Source: CAYXVJ01 sp050309435
Lineage (GTDB): Bacteria > Bacillota > Clostridia > Saccharofermentanales > Fastidiosipilaceae
Reading direction: 5' to 3'
Assembly (NCBI GenBank): GCA_050309435.1
Contig: JBNRMJ010000033.1
Location: forward strand, 1-58,183
DNA length: 58,183 nt
The translations under genes and the position numbers were made by a program. Below are positions 32,321 to 40,518 of the stretch, in pieces. Below the pieces are notes generated by a model, which searched no databases, was not told the DNA's origin, and saw only the letters and a program-made list of their open reading frames with translations. Each line of letters opens with the position of its first letter. The first letter of the stretch is position 1.

Positions 32321-32492
32321 GGCCTGGGATATTCGATATCTCTTTATTTGAACCTACATGACATAAAAGGGAGCCTGGCGTCAGTCGGAATAATGGCATG
32401 CCCCTCGCGGGGACGTCAGAAGACCGCTGCAGGGCACCCACCTGGCTTAGTGCGAGGTGTCAAAACTAGGGAGTCGGTATTCCGGGTTTTTT
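32321..32492 (+). ncRNA. ssrS: Probable 6S RNA
   Basis: Most of the 393-base gap between comF and cysS is one structured RNA unit of about 172 nt. Its ends pair: 32322-32335 with 32474-32486, about 13 pairs with several G-T, immediately followed by TTTTTT (32487-32492). Closing stem, long internal single-stranded bubble and GC-rich central hairpin (CCCCTCGCGGGG, 32401-32412) are the 6S RNA plan, and length and free-standing promoter fit. A second hairpin is CACCTGG..GCGAGGTG near 32440-32459. I saw no T-box (GGTGG-NCCGCG) signal for cysS. Assigned by architecture only, so another ncRNA is possible. Confidence 0.55.
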
Positions 32493-32548
32493 ATTATGTT
32501 TAAACTCGAGATGGAAGGCCATGCTCTATCGTAATTTTCGTAGAAGCG

Positions 32549-32557
32549 TGGTACGAT
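32549..32557 (+). promoter_or_regulatory. Extended -10 promoter of cysS
   Basis: TGGTACGAT lies 63 bases before the cysS ATG, after the 6S-like terminator, so cysS has its own promoter. Confidence 0.45.
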
Positions 32558-32619
32558 AAACTTATGCCTGTAAACAGGGCGACACATAGAAACAAACACG
32601 CCGGGAGGAGCGCTTTCAG

Positions 32620-34026
32620 ATGAAAATCTATAATACGTTGAGCCGAAAGAAAGAGACATTCATACCTCTTGAAGAGGGGAAGGTGAAGATCTATTCTTGC
32701 GGCCCGACCGTCTACAACTATTTTCATTTGGGGAATGCCCGCCCTTTTATTACCTTTGATACTTTAAGACGTTATTTGGAGTATCGAGGTTATGAAGTTA
32801 CCTTTGTCCAGAACTTTACGGACATTGACGACAAGGTCATTCAACGGGCTCTGCTGGAAGGCAAGAGCACGAAAGAAATTGCAAATCGCTATATCGAAGA
32901 GTATTTTTACGATGCGGATAAGCTGAATATTCGTCGTGCCAGCTTCCAGCCTCGAGCGACCGACAGCATGGACAAGATCATCGATATGATCGGAAAACTG
33001 CTGGAGAAAGGTCACGCATATGTGGCCGACGACGGTGTCTATTACTCTACACGAAGTTTTGAAGACTACGGAAAACTCTCCGGTTACAACCTTGAAGACC
33101 TGGAAGAAGGCGCCGGTAATCGTGCGCTCAACGGCGATAATAAACGTGATGCTTCCGACTTTGCTTTATGGAAATTTAAGAAAGATGGCGAGCCCGCCTG
33201 GGACAGTCCCTGGGGAGAAGGAAGACCCGGCTGGCACATCGAGTGTTCGGCCATGGTCAACGAATTTCTCGGCGAGACGATCGATATTCACGGCGGTGGT
33301 CAGGATCTGGTCTTTCCTCATCACGAAAATGAAATCGCCCAGAGCGAAGCATGCAGCGGACATGCGTTGGCCAATTACTGGATGCATAACGGTTTTATCA
33401 ATGTCAATAATGAAAAGATGGCCAAGAGCCGCGGGAATTTCTTTACCGTACGCGATATAGCCAAAGAGTATCCGCATCATATCATCCGATTCTTTATATT
33501 GAGCGGACATTATCGCAGCCCGATCAACTTCAGCGATGACCTCTTGAAAGCGGCTCAATCCGGTTTCGAACGTATTGAGAACTGTGTTTTGAACCTGCGC
33601 TTTTTATTGGATTCGGGTGTCGACGGAGAGGAAAGCGAGATATCGAAGAGTCTGGTTAAAGCCACGCAAGATGCACGCACCGATTTTTGCGAGGCGATGG
33701 ATGACGATCTGAACACGGCCGATGCCTTTGCCGTTATTTATGATTTCATCAGAGAAGCGAACACCGCTACCGCCTCGGATGTGGAGCTGCCCCGTACGGT
33801 TATACAGGGTGCGCTTGATCTGCTCCTGGAACTGCTGGATGTGCTCGGGCTGAAGATCGAAGAAGAAGATAAGATTCCGGAATCGATAATGAAGCTTGTC
33901 GAAGAGCGCGCAGAAGCGAAAGCGGCCAGAAACTTTGCTTTGGCTGATGAGCTTCGCGATCAGGTGCAGAAGGCCGGATATTCCATCGAAGATACGGCAC
34001 AAGGTCCGAGAGTTTACCGCAATTGA
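32620..34026 (+). CDS. cysS: Cysteinyl-tRNA synthetase
   Basis: Class I aminoacyl-tRNA synthetase, 468 residues. The zinc Cys is in YSCGPTVYN, the HIGH motif is HLGN, zinc ligands HIECS and HHENE are present and the KMSKS motif reads KMAKS. GGGAGG precedes the ATG. It heads the conserved order cysS-mrnC-rlmB-sigH seen in Bacillus and Clostridia. Confidence 0.97.
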   Translation: MKIYNTLSRKKETFIPLEEGKVKIYSCGPTVYNYFHLGNARPFITFDTLRRYLEYRGYEVTFVQNFTDIDDKVIQRALLEGKSTKEIANRYIEEYFYDADKLNIRRASFQPRATDSMDKIIDMIGKLLEKGHAYVADDGVYYSTRSFEDYGKLSGYNLEDLEEGAGNRALNGDNKRDASDFALWKFKKDGEPAWDSPWGEGRPGWHIECSAMVNEFLGETIDIHGGGQDLVFPHHENEIAQSEACSGHALANYWMHNGFINVNNEKMAKSRGNFFTVRDIAKEYPHHIIRFFILSGHYRSPINFSDDLLKAAQSGFERIENCVLNLRFLLDSGVDGEESEISKSLVKATQDARTDFCEAMDDDLNTADAFAVIYDFIREANTATASDVELPRTVIQGALDLLLELLDVLGLKIEEEDKIPESIMKLVEERAEAKAARNFALADELRDQVQKAGYSIEDTAQGPRVYRN

Positions 34027-34083
34027 GCGAATCGAGATACTAATTTGGCGACTATAAATACAGAGAGAGACGGACATAAGGTT

Positions 34084-34479
34084 ATGACGGAATATCTATA
34101 TGAAGGAGATATCCGCGAAGTCCCTATGTCGACACTGGCTTATATCGGCGATGCCGTTTATGAGCTATATGTTCGCCTGCACGTTTTAGGCAGCGGGCAT
34201 GCTAAATCAGGTGCACTTCACTTGAAGTCCGTCGCCTATTCGAAGGCGGTATTTCAAGCGAAAGCAAGCGAAATTATTCAGGATTCACTAACAGAAGAAG
34301 AAAAGCAGCTCATTATTCGCGGTCGCAACAGTTCGCCCGGAACAATGGCCAAAAACGTCAGCCCCCGGATTTATCGCCTGGCCAGCGGTTTTGAATGTTT
34401 AATCGGCTATTTATATTTGGCAGGCGACCATGTGCGTCTCCAGGAAATCGTAAGGATGGTTTTAGAGAATGGACAATAA
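34084..34479 (+). CDS. mrnC: Mini-ribonuclease III
   Basis: RNase III-like nuclease without the dsRNA-binding domain, which matures 23S rRNA ends in B. subtilis. The catalytic segment STLAYIGDAVYELYVR carries the essential Asp, and a second acidic region is near LTEEEKQLIIRGRNSS. The 131-residue form from ATG 34084 is chosen because the family starts about there; a TTG at 34045 would add 13 residues but has no ribosome site. Overlaps rlmB by 11 bp. Confidence 0.92.
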   Translation: MTEYLYEGDIREVPMSTLAYIGDAVYELYVRLHVLGSGHAKSGALHLKSVAYSKAVFQAKASEIIQDSLTEEEKQLIIRGRNSSPGTMAKNVSPRIYRLASGFECLIGYLYLAGDHVRLQEIVRMVLENGQ

Positions 34480-36019
34480 TCAAGATTCCAACAGAGGACG
34501 CGGTGATGGCCGTAATTCCAGCAGAGGCCAGGGCCGGGACGGTCGTTTTGGCGGCAACCGGGGCGGATCAGACAGTAATCGTGGCTCTTATCGCGGAAAA
34601 GCAAGTCGCGGACCCCGTCGCGACAGTAACGATCGTAAACCCTACGACCGTGATAACAGTGAACGCAGACCGTACAGCCGGGACAATAGCGATCGTAAAC
34701 CTTACGAGCGGGACAATCGTGATCGCAAACCCTACAGTCGGGATAACGCCGAACGTAAGCCCTTCGATCGGGATAATCGTGACCGCAAGCCCTACAACCG
34801 CGATAACGGGGAGCGTAGAGCCTTTCGCCGTGATGACAGCGAACGCCGCCCTTACGATCGCGATAACCGTGACCGCAAGCCCTACGACCGCGATAACGGG
34901 GAGCGCAGAGCCTTTCGCCGTGATGACAGCGAGCGCCGCCCTTACGATCGCGATAACCGTGACCGTAAACCCTACGACCGAGACAATCGTGACCGTAAAC
35001 CTTACGACCGTGAAAACAAAGATCGTTTTAAAGCGCGTGAAATCGCTTCTGATGAGTACAAGGCTTCCGAGCGTCTGGATGATGATGGCTACCGTGCCGG
35101 TGTCAGTGCCGTCGGTATGTTTGTCAAACCCAAATACAATAAGAAGTTTGCGGCCAATCAAGGCAAGCTGACGGATCCCGAAGAGATGTCGGATGCCGGT
35201 AAGGCCGAAGTCGAAGAAGGTCTTCGCGAAGATCGCCTCGAAGGCAGGAATCCTATCAAGGAGGCCCTCGCCGCCGGCCGTACAATTGATAAACTATGGG
35301 TGCTCAAACCCAAGGACGGTCGTCGAGATAAAGCCGTGTCCGAGATTATCAGCGAGGTAAAAGAGCGAGGCGGTATTATCATGGAAGTCGATAGACCTGC
35401 CCTTGACCGCTTATCCATTACCAATGCTCATCAGGGTATGATCGCACAGACCGCTGTTCATGACTATGTCGAAGTAGCGGATATTCTGGCTGCGGCACGT
35501 GTCAAGGGCGAAGATCCTCTTGTCATTCTTCTGGACGAGATCAAGGACTCCTACAATCTGGGATCGGTCTTCCGTATCGCGGATGCGGCTGGCGCTCACG
35601 GCATTATCATTCCCCGCCGTCGCTCCGTCGGACTGGATGCACTCGTTGCGAAAGCCTCCGCCGGTGCTATCGAACATGTACCTTGTGCACGTGTAACGAA
35701 TCTCGTGAATACAATGGAGGAACTCAAGAAGGAAGGCCTCTGGATCGCCGGAACGGCTATGGAAGGAAGTTCGGAGCTTAGTAAAACCGATCTTAGCGGT
35801 CCCATGGCAATCGTCATCGGCAGCGAAGGGGAAGGCATGCGCGATCTTGTCCGCCAGAATTGCGACCTGCTGGTATCCATTCCCATGAAGGGCAAGGTCA
35901 ACTCCTTGAACGCTGCTGTTGCGGCAGGCATAGTTATCTTTGAAGCGGTTCGCCAGCGCGATATCAAGAGCGCCGGAAAAGCTGCTGCAGTAAGCGAAAT
36001 TACCGATAACGGAAACTGA
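34469..36019 (+). CDS. rlmB: 23S rRNA 2'-O-methyltransferase (RlmB/TrmH family) with long R/D-rich repeat tail
   Basis: SpoU/TrmH-type methyltransferase; RlmB modifies G2251 of 23S rRNA. The enzyme part starts near residue 258 (EGRNPIKEALAAGRTIDKLW, substrate-binding domain) and ends with the knot motifs (VILLDEIKDSYNLGSVFR, IVIGSEGEGM, IPMKGKVNSLNAAVAAGI). The first 190 residues are disordered and highly charged: a Gly/Arg-rich start (1-50), then 13-14 decapeptide repeats of the form RDNxDRKPYD. Total 516 residues against about 250 for plain RlmB. Follows mrnC with an 11-bp overlap; AAGGATGG precedes the ATG. Confidence 0.93.
   Translation: MDNNQDSNRGRGDGRNSSRGQGRDGRFGGNRGGSDSNRGSYRGKASRGPRRDSNDRKPYDRDNSERRPYSRDNSDRKPYERDNRDRKPYSRDNAERKPFDRDNRDRKPYNRDNGERRAFRRDDSERRPYDRDNRDRKPYDRDNGERRAFRRDDSERRPYDRDNRDRKPYDRDNRDRKPYDRENKDRFKAREIASDEYKASERLDDDGYRAGVSAVGMFVKPKYNKKFAANQGKLTDPEEMSDAGKAEVEEGLREDRLEGRNPIKEALAAGRTIDKLWVLKPKDGRRDKAVSEIISEVKERGGIIMEVDRPALDRLSITNAHQGMIAQTAVHDYVEVADILAAARVKGEDPLVILLDEIKDSYNLGSVFRIADAAGAHGIIIPRRRSVGLDALVAKASAGAIEHVPCARVTNLVNTMEELKKEGLWIAGTAMEGSSELSKTDLSGPMAIVIGSEGEGMRDLVRQNCDLLVSIPMKGKVNSLNAAVAAGIVIFEAVRQRDIKSAGKAAAVSEITDNGN
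34619..35008 (+). repeat. 30-bp coding minisatellite in rlmB
   Basis: Thirteen in-frame 30-bp units encode RDN(S/R/A/G)(D/E)R(K/R)PY(D/S/E/N)-type decapeptides. Within it, 34799-34888 and 34889-34978 encode identical 30-residue blocks, pointing to a recent 90-bp duplication. Units differ at synonymous positions, so the array is not wholly recent. Confidence 0.9.
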
Positions 36020-36049
36020 CCAATAAAAATATTTACTGAAGGATAAATC

Positions 36050-36682
36050 GTGATTAATAACCCTGAAGAAAACAGCTTTGTTTCGGATGAAGAATTGGCA
36101 CTCGAAGCTCAACAAGGTTCTGCGGAATCTTTTGAGCTTCTGCTGACTCGCTACAAGCCGCTCGTTCGCTCGCAAGCCGCCCGTTACCATTTAACCGGCG
36201 GTGATCATGACGATCTCATTCAAGAGGGCATGATTGGTTTGTTTAAAGCTGTCCGCGTATATAACATACGTAGCGGCAATCCCTTTGCCGCGTTGGCCAA
36301 AACAACCGTGCATCGAACGATATTAGATGCAATGCGCCGCGATCAGGCTACGAAACAGCGGGCTTTGAACGAGTCTCGGTCGCTGTCATGGTCCGGTCAG
36401 GAAAAAGAAGATGTTCAGGATCGTTTATTGACCGATCAAAATAGCGGCAGAACAGGCGAAAGCTCCAGTCCTTTATCAAAAATCGAAGCCAGGGAAGCGG
36501 CTTCGGAAGTCCTGGCTGCCATGGCTGATCAGCTCAGCGGCAGAGAACTGGCCGTGATCGAAGAGAGTATTCGCGGTCAAAGTATTGCGGATATAGCGAG
36601 GTCTCAGAATTTATCAATCTCTCAAGTGAACAGTGCGCTGGCCCGGGCCAGAAAGAAGCTTCGCGATAAAATGTTTACTTAA
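36050..36682 (+). CDS. RNA polymerase sigma-70 family factor, SigH-like (GTG start)
   Basis: A 210-residue sigma factor. Region 2 is DEELALEAQQGSAESFELLL..DHDDLIQEGMIGLFKAVRVY, and region 4 is the C-terminal helix-turn-helix (QSIADIARSQNLSISQVNSALARARKKLRDKM). Location right after rlmB matches B. subtilis sigH, although rae1/yacP, which usually sits between them, is missing. Start is GTG 36050 with AAGGA nearby. Sequence between the regions is longer and more polar than in SigH, so it might be a divergent paralogue. Confidence 0.85.
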   Translation: MINNPEENSFVSDEELALEAQQGSAESFELLLTRYKPLVRSQAARYHLTGGDHDDLIQEGMIGLFKAVRVYNIRSGNPFAALAKTTVHRTILDAMRRDQATKQRALNESRSLSWSGQEKEDVQDRLLTDQNSGRTGESSSPLSKIEAREAASEVLAAMADQLSGRELAVIEESIRGQSIADIARSQNLSISQVNSALARARKKLRDKMFT

Positions 36683-36709
36683 TGTTTGCATCAAGCGGCA
36701 TTGCGAAAA

Positions 36710-36758
36710 AAACTCACCTGGCTGATAATGTAAGTAGCATAGTCCGGCAGGTGAGTTT
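36710..36758 (+). terminator. Inverted repeat after sigH-like gene, possible terminator
   Basis: AAACTCACCTG (36710-36720) and CAGGTGAGTTT (36748-36758) are perfect 11-bp arms around a 27-base loop, followed by ATTTG. It lies 28 bases after the stop. The tail is poor in T, so attenuation is as likely as full termination. The right arm ends three bases before a TTG that could start the next gene. Confidence 0.5.
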
Positions 36759-36784
36759 ATTTGAGCATCAGGAAAAATACAAGT

Positions 36785-38440
36785 ATGAAAGGCGGACTTT
36801 ACAAGCCCGCCAAATCGATATTAGCCTTAGTTGTTGTCCTAGGGCTTCTTTTCGGTGTGTTTTTCCGTTGGATGTACGATTACCGGCCATGGACCACGGC
36901 ACTGGAAACCGAGCCGGGCGGTGAAAGCAATCCGACTGATACCAATCTTCAACCCAGTCCGACTCCCGTAATTAACCTGAGTGGTTTAAGCACAAATCAG
37001 CTGCTGCAGAGAATTCTGGATTCTGTTGCAGGCAATCTTACGACGCAGGAGGCTTATGCGAGTATTCCCGCATCTCAGCTGGGAGGACTGACTTTCGAAG
37101 AATACCAGCGATATATCAGTCTGATTGATTTGGCATTAACGAATATTCCGAAGTCGTTTTCTCCCATGACGGTTTCCGAGCGTGACCGACAGATCGCTCG
37201 CATCGTCCAGGTCGATCCGGCTTATCGCGAGATTGCCGAGGCCAGTACCTATCACTGGCTCGAATATACATCCGGTTCCGTTAACGAGAGCCTGGCTATA
37301 GCTATCCAGCGTGACAGTTCCGGTTTGGATTATCTGGATCGAACGTGGATTCGTAACATCATTGATCTCTATGATTATGCTCAAACCTACTTTGGTACGA
37401 TCAAACAGGAAAATGCCGAGGTTCTTTCGGCTATGATTTACTCTGATTCGGCCTCATCTAAGGTGAAACTGGCGAAAGCGAAAGCCGTACTGGATTATTA
37501 TGATGTTTATAAAGTGGCTCCGCAGGGCTTAAAGGTAAAGGCCTTTGACATTTCCAGAATTCGTTATGACGTGACCACGAATTATACAAACAGCGATACG
37601 TCGAACCGGAGTATGGATGATGTATCTCTTTTAAATCGAGCCGCCATCGCCGAAGCGGCGAAAGAAGGTTTGATCGAACCCAGTATGACACGACAACTGC
37701 AGCTATTCAGAAATGCCGCTGGTGTTTTCAGTATTCAAGACACAATTCCCTCCGTAACGACGAAAGACGATTTCGTTTTACGCGCACGTGCAGACGGCAT
37801 GTTGCTTTTAAATAGTAAGTTGAATTCCGCGGAAGTCGAACAGCTTTTTGGATCCGTTTTAGATTCCCGTACGGTTGAGCTCACCGTGTCGCCTGTGGTG
37901 GCGAGTGATAGCGAACGCAATGATCCTATTCTTACGGGAAACTTGCAAGACACGGGTGAAGAAGAGGAACGCACATATATGTTCGTTCTTTATGACGGAA
38001 TCGAATTGCTGATTGAGAATCCCGAGATTCTCGAAGACGGTAAATCTTATTCAGGCACTTTGGTCGGCTATTCCATTTTCGACGTGAGATTCAAGATGCT
38101 CAACGAACTCGGTACGGAGTCGACGGTAGATGATGCTCTTATGATCTATCCTTTCATCGATCAAACGGATTATGTCTTGAAAAACGAACGTCTTGGAACT
38201 TACCTTTCGTTTCCTCTGGCAGGCCAACGGGACTCTACCAACGAAACGATCGGTGCGATTCGCGTCGGCAGAATCGAAGAACTGGGTCTGGAACTCTACA
38301 AGAAGGGAGAGGTATTCGGCAGCGGCGATAATCTACCCGTGTTGATAAATCCTAAAGCCGGCTTTAGTTGGAAAGGCATCCACAAAGAAGGCGATACCTC
38401 CACAAAACTGCCGGTCGTCGACCGCCCGATGGCAGAGTAG
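36785..38440 (+). CDS. Membrane-anchored extracytoplasmic protein, unknown function
   Basis: A 551-residue protein. A basic N terminus is followed by a single membrane helix (about 10-27, ILALVVVLGLLFGVFF), then a Glu/Pro/Thr-rich linker and a large soluble domain that should face outside. A segment near FVLRARADGMLLLNSKLN followed by charged helical stretches recalls barrel-sandwich parts of HlyD-like adaptors, but I cannot confirm it. ATG 36785 is chosen (AGGAAA upstream); an upstream in-frame TTG at 36761 overlaps the hairpin of the previous gene. Follows the sigH-like gene, where other Bacillota have rpmG-secE-nusG. Confidence 0.72.
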   Translation: MKGGLYKPAKSILALVVVLGLLFGVFFRWMYDYRPWTTALETEPGGESNPTDTNLQPSPTPVINLSGLSTNQLLQRILDSVAGNLTTQEAYASIPASQLGGLTFEEYQRYISLIDLALTNIPKSFSPMTVSERDRQIARIVQVDPAYREIAEASTYHWLEYTSGSVNESLAIAIQRDSSGLDYLDRTWIRNIIDLYDYAQTYFGTIKQENAEVLSAMIYSDSASSKVKLAKAKAVLDYYDVYKVAPQGLKVKAFDISRIRYDVTTNYTNSDTSNRSMDDVSLLNRAAIAEAAKEGLIEPSMTRQLQLFRNAAGVFSIQDTIPSVTTKDDFVLRARADGMLLLNSKLNSAEVEQLFGSVLDSRTVELTVSPVVASDSERNDPILTGNLQDTGEEEERTYMFVLYDGIELLIENPEILEDGKSYSGTLVGYSIFDVRFKMLNELGTESTVDDALMIYPFIDQTDYVLKNERLGTYLSFPLAGQRDSTNETIGAIRVGRIEELGLELYKKGEVFGSGDNLPVLINPKAGFSWKGIHKEGDTSTKLPVVDRPMAE

Positions 38441-38475
38441 TTCAGAAAACCGGAAAATTACGTATAATTAATACT

Positions 38476-38508
38476 AAAGCGTCTGTCGAAACAACAGACG
38501 CTTTTTAT
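38476..38508 (+). terminator. Intrinsic terminator
   Basis: AAAGCGTCTGT (38476-38486) pairs with ACAGACGCTTT (38494-38504) and is followed by TTTAT. Ends the transcript of the membrane-anchored protein. Confidence 0.87.
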
Positions 38509-38521
38509 AAGTTACAGATAC

Positions 38522-38553
38522 AAAAAAACCGCCTGATTGATTCATCAAGCGGT
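38522..38553 (-). terminator. Terminator of tRNA-Arg
   Basis: On the minus strand ACCGCTTGAT pairs with ATCAGGCGGT (38544-38553 with 38528-38537), followed by seven Ts (38522-38528). It lies directly after the tRNA. Confidence 0.85.
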
Positions 38554-38561
38554 CTTCTTGT

Positions 38562-38638
<77 letters not shown>

Positions 38639-38660
38639 AGGTGTTTGGTCAACGAAAGCT

Positions 38661-38689
38661 ATTGTACGACCTTTTTTCAATTAAGTCAA
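38661..38689 (-). promoter_or_regulatory. Promoter of tRNA-Arg
   Basis: On the minus strand TTGACT (38684-38689), 17-base spacer and TACAAT (38661-38666) stand 23 bases before the tRNA. Same hexamers as the veg promoter at 45127. Confidence 0.82.
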
Positions 38690-38842
38690 CACCGTGTCGA
38701 AGCCTTTTTGGAAAAAAGGATAAATGGATGATAGAACACGGTTTTGTTAATCAAGCAAATGGCAAAGTTGTCAGGTCCTATACAAATGTCTTCTCTTACA
38801 ACTAGATTATAACCATTTGACTTTACTTATAAGTTGCCGTTG

Positions 38843-38851
38843 TGATAGAAT
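38843..38851 (+). promoter_or_regulatory. Extended -10 promoter of tig
   Basis: TGATAGAAT (TGN plus TAGAAT) is 76 bases before the tig ATG. TTGACT at 38817-38822 is 23 bases away, too far for a normal -35. The stretch 38690-38842 shows no gene or other clear signal. Confidence 0.5.
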
Positions 38852-38926
38852 CGATTAGCATTTCATGTAAAATAGAGTTTATATGTGATATGAGGGCCAG
38901 TGAGGCCCCTTTGAGGAGGATATTCG

Positions 38927-40303
38927 ATGGCTTCGACAGTGGAGAAATTAGAAAACAGCAGAGTTAAGTTAACTCTGGACATCAGTGCTCATGATTTCGA
39001 GCACGCGATGGAGCATGCATTTCAGAGAAATAGCAAGCGCTTCAGCGTTCCGGGTTTCCGTAAGGGCAAAGCACCCATGCAGATGGTAATCCGTTATTAC
39101 GGCGAAGGTGTTTTGTACGAGGATGCGATTGATCACGCATTTGCCCATGCTTATGGTGACGCCATTAAGGAACACGATCTTCAGGTTGTCGCTCAGCCCG
39201 AAATCGATATCCAGGAAATCGGCCTGGGAAAAGGTATTAAGATGACGGCGGAAGTAACCGTTAAGCCGGAAGTTGTCTTGGGCCAGTACAAGGGTGTCGA
39301 GGCGGTTAAGCCCGATGCGACCGTAACAGAAGAACAGCTGGATAACGAACTCAAGAGAATCCAGGAGCGCAACAGCCGCATGGTTCCTGTCGAGGATCGT
39401 CCCGTGCAAGACGGTGATATCGCGAATATCAACTATCAGGGCTTTAAAGGCGAAGAAGCATTCGAGGGCGGCACGGCAGACGATTATGATCTGCGGATTG
39501 GTTCCGGATCTTTCATCCCCGGTTTTGAAGAGCAGATCATCGGTCATAACGCCGGTGACGAATTTGATGTCAACCTGAGCTTCCCGGAAGATTATCACGA
39601 GAAAAGCCTGGCCGGCGAAGCCGTTGTTTTCAAAGTCAAAATCAACTCGATCAAGGTTAAGGAACTCCCCGAGCTCGATGACGAGTTCGCTAAAGATGTT
39701 TCGGAGTTTGACACCCTCGAAGAGTATCGCAACTCCTTAAGAGAGAAACAGCTCGAAAGTGCCGAAAGAACCGCCGGAAACGTTTACGAGAACAACGTCG
39801 TTAAGGCTGTCACGGCCAATGCCACGGTTGACATTCCTGCTGTTATGATCGAAAACGAAATGGATAACATGGTCACACAGCAAGACCAGCAGATGCGCAG
39901 ACAGGGCTTGACTCTCGAGCAGTATCTGGGCTACCTGGGACAGAATATGGCCGAGTTCCGCGAACAGTATCGCGAAATGGCTGCAGATCGCGTCAAAACA
40001 TCTCTGGTTCTCGAAACTATCGCCAATGTTGAAGCAATCGAAGCCGACGAAGCCGCCGTTGATAAAGAGATCGCCGATCTGGCCGCTCAGTACGGTATGG
40101 AAGCCGAAGCTCTGAAGAAGGAAATGGGCGAGGATGATTTCGATTATCTGCGCAGAAATGCCCGTGTTCAGCTTGCTGTCGATCTGATTCGCGAAGCCGC
40201 CGTGGCGATTCCCGAGCCTGAAGTCGAAGAGAGCAATGAAGTCGAAGCTCTCTACAACGAGCTTGATAAGGAAGAAGCTGCCAGCGAGAGCGAAAACGAA
40301 TAA
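38927..40303 (+). CDS. tig: Trigger factor
   Basis: Ribosome-bound chaperone and prolyl isomerase, 458 residues. The ribosome-docking loop is PGFRKGKAP (about 42-50). The FKBP-type PPIase domain follows (about 160-245, VQDGDIANINYQGF..GSFIPGFEEQIIGHNAGDEF), then the long helical C-terminal arms ending in an acidic tail. GAGGAGG precedes the ATG. Heads the tig-clpP-clpX block. Confidence 0.97.
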   Translation: MASTVEKLENSRVKLTLDISAHDFEHAMEHAFQRNSKRFSVPGFRKGKAPMQMVIRYYGEGVLYEDAIDHAFAHAYGDAIKEHDLQVVAQPEIDIQEIGLGKGIKMTAEVTVKPEVVLGQYKGVEAVKPDATVTEEQLDNELKRIQERNSRMVPVEDRPVQDGDIANINYQGFKGEEAFEGGTADDYDLRIGSGSFIPGFEEQIIGHNAGDEFDVNLSFPEDYHEKSLAGEAVVFKVKINSIKVKELPELDDEFAKDVSEFDTLEEYRNSLREKQLESAERTAGNVYENNVVKAVTANATVDIPAVMIENEMDNMVTQQDQQMRRQGLTLEQYLGYLGQNMAEFREQYREMAADRVKTSLVLETIANVEAIEADEAAVDKEIADLAAQYGMEAEALKKEMGEDDFDYLRRNARVQLAVDLIREAAVAIPEPEVEESNEVEALYNELDKEEAASESENE

Positions 40304-40348
40304 TTATCGTTTAAACGAAGTAATTCAATACTAATCTGATAAAATACT

Positions 40349-40411
40349 AACCGGTCAGATGCAGTTACAATCAAACTAACAAGTGCGGAGTAACAATTGC
40401 ATCGACCGGTT
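40349..40411 (+). other. Long interrupted hairpin between tig and clpP
   Basis: AACCGGTC-A-GATGCA-GTTAC (40349-40368) is complementary to GTAAC-AAT-TGCATC-GACCGGTT (40390-40411), 19 base pairs in three blocks with small bulges and a loop of about 21, followed by TCTT. It could terminate tig transcription or be a leader structure for clpP; the T-run is short. Confidence 0.6.
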
Positions 40412-40456
40412 TCTTAACAGTTTAGTTACTATGATACGACCATCTTTGACTATAAT

Positions 40457-40465
40457 TGATATACT
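40457..40465 (+). promoter_or_regulatory. Extended -10 promoter of clpPX
   Basis: TGATATACT (TGN plus TATACT) is 54 bases before the clpP ATG. An overlapping TTGACTATAAT (40446-40456) offers an alternative -10. I see no CtsR-type operator (GGTCAAA repeats). Confidence 0.5.
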
Positions 40466-40518
40466 AGTCTAAGCAAATAACTTAGCTGAAATCAATTACT
40501 AAAAGGAGCGATACTATT

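Noticed and set aside
32321..32619. T-box riboswitch ahead of cysS
   Set aside because: A T-box needs a specifier loop and the conserved GGTGGNACCGCG element; neither is seen, and an independent terminator and promoter lie before cysS.
34395..35171. 258-codon and 197-codon frames over the rlmB repeat
   Set aside because: Repeated Ala/Thr/Val or Val/Ile patterns are frame-shifted readings of the 30-bp minisatellite inside a clear RlmB gene.
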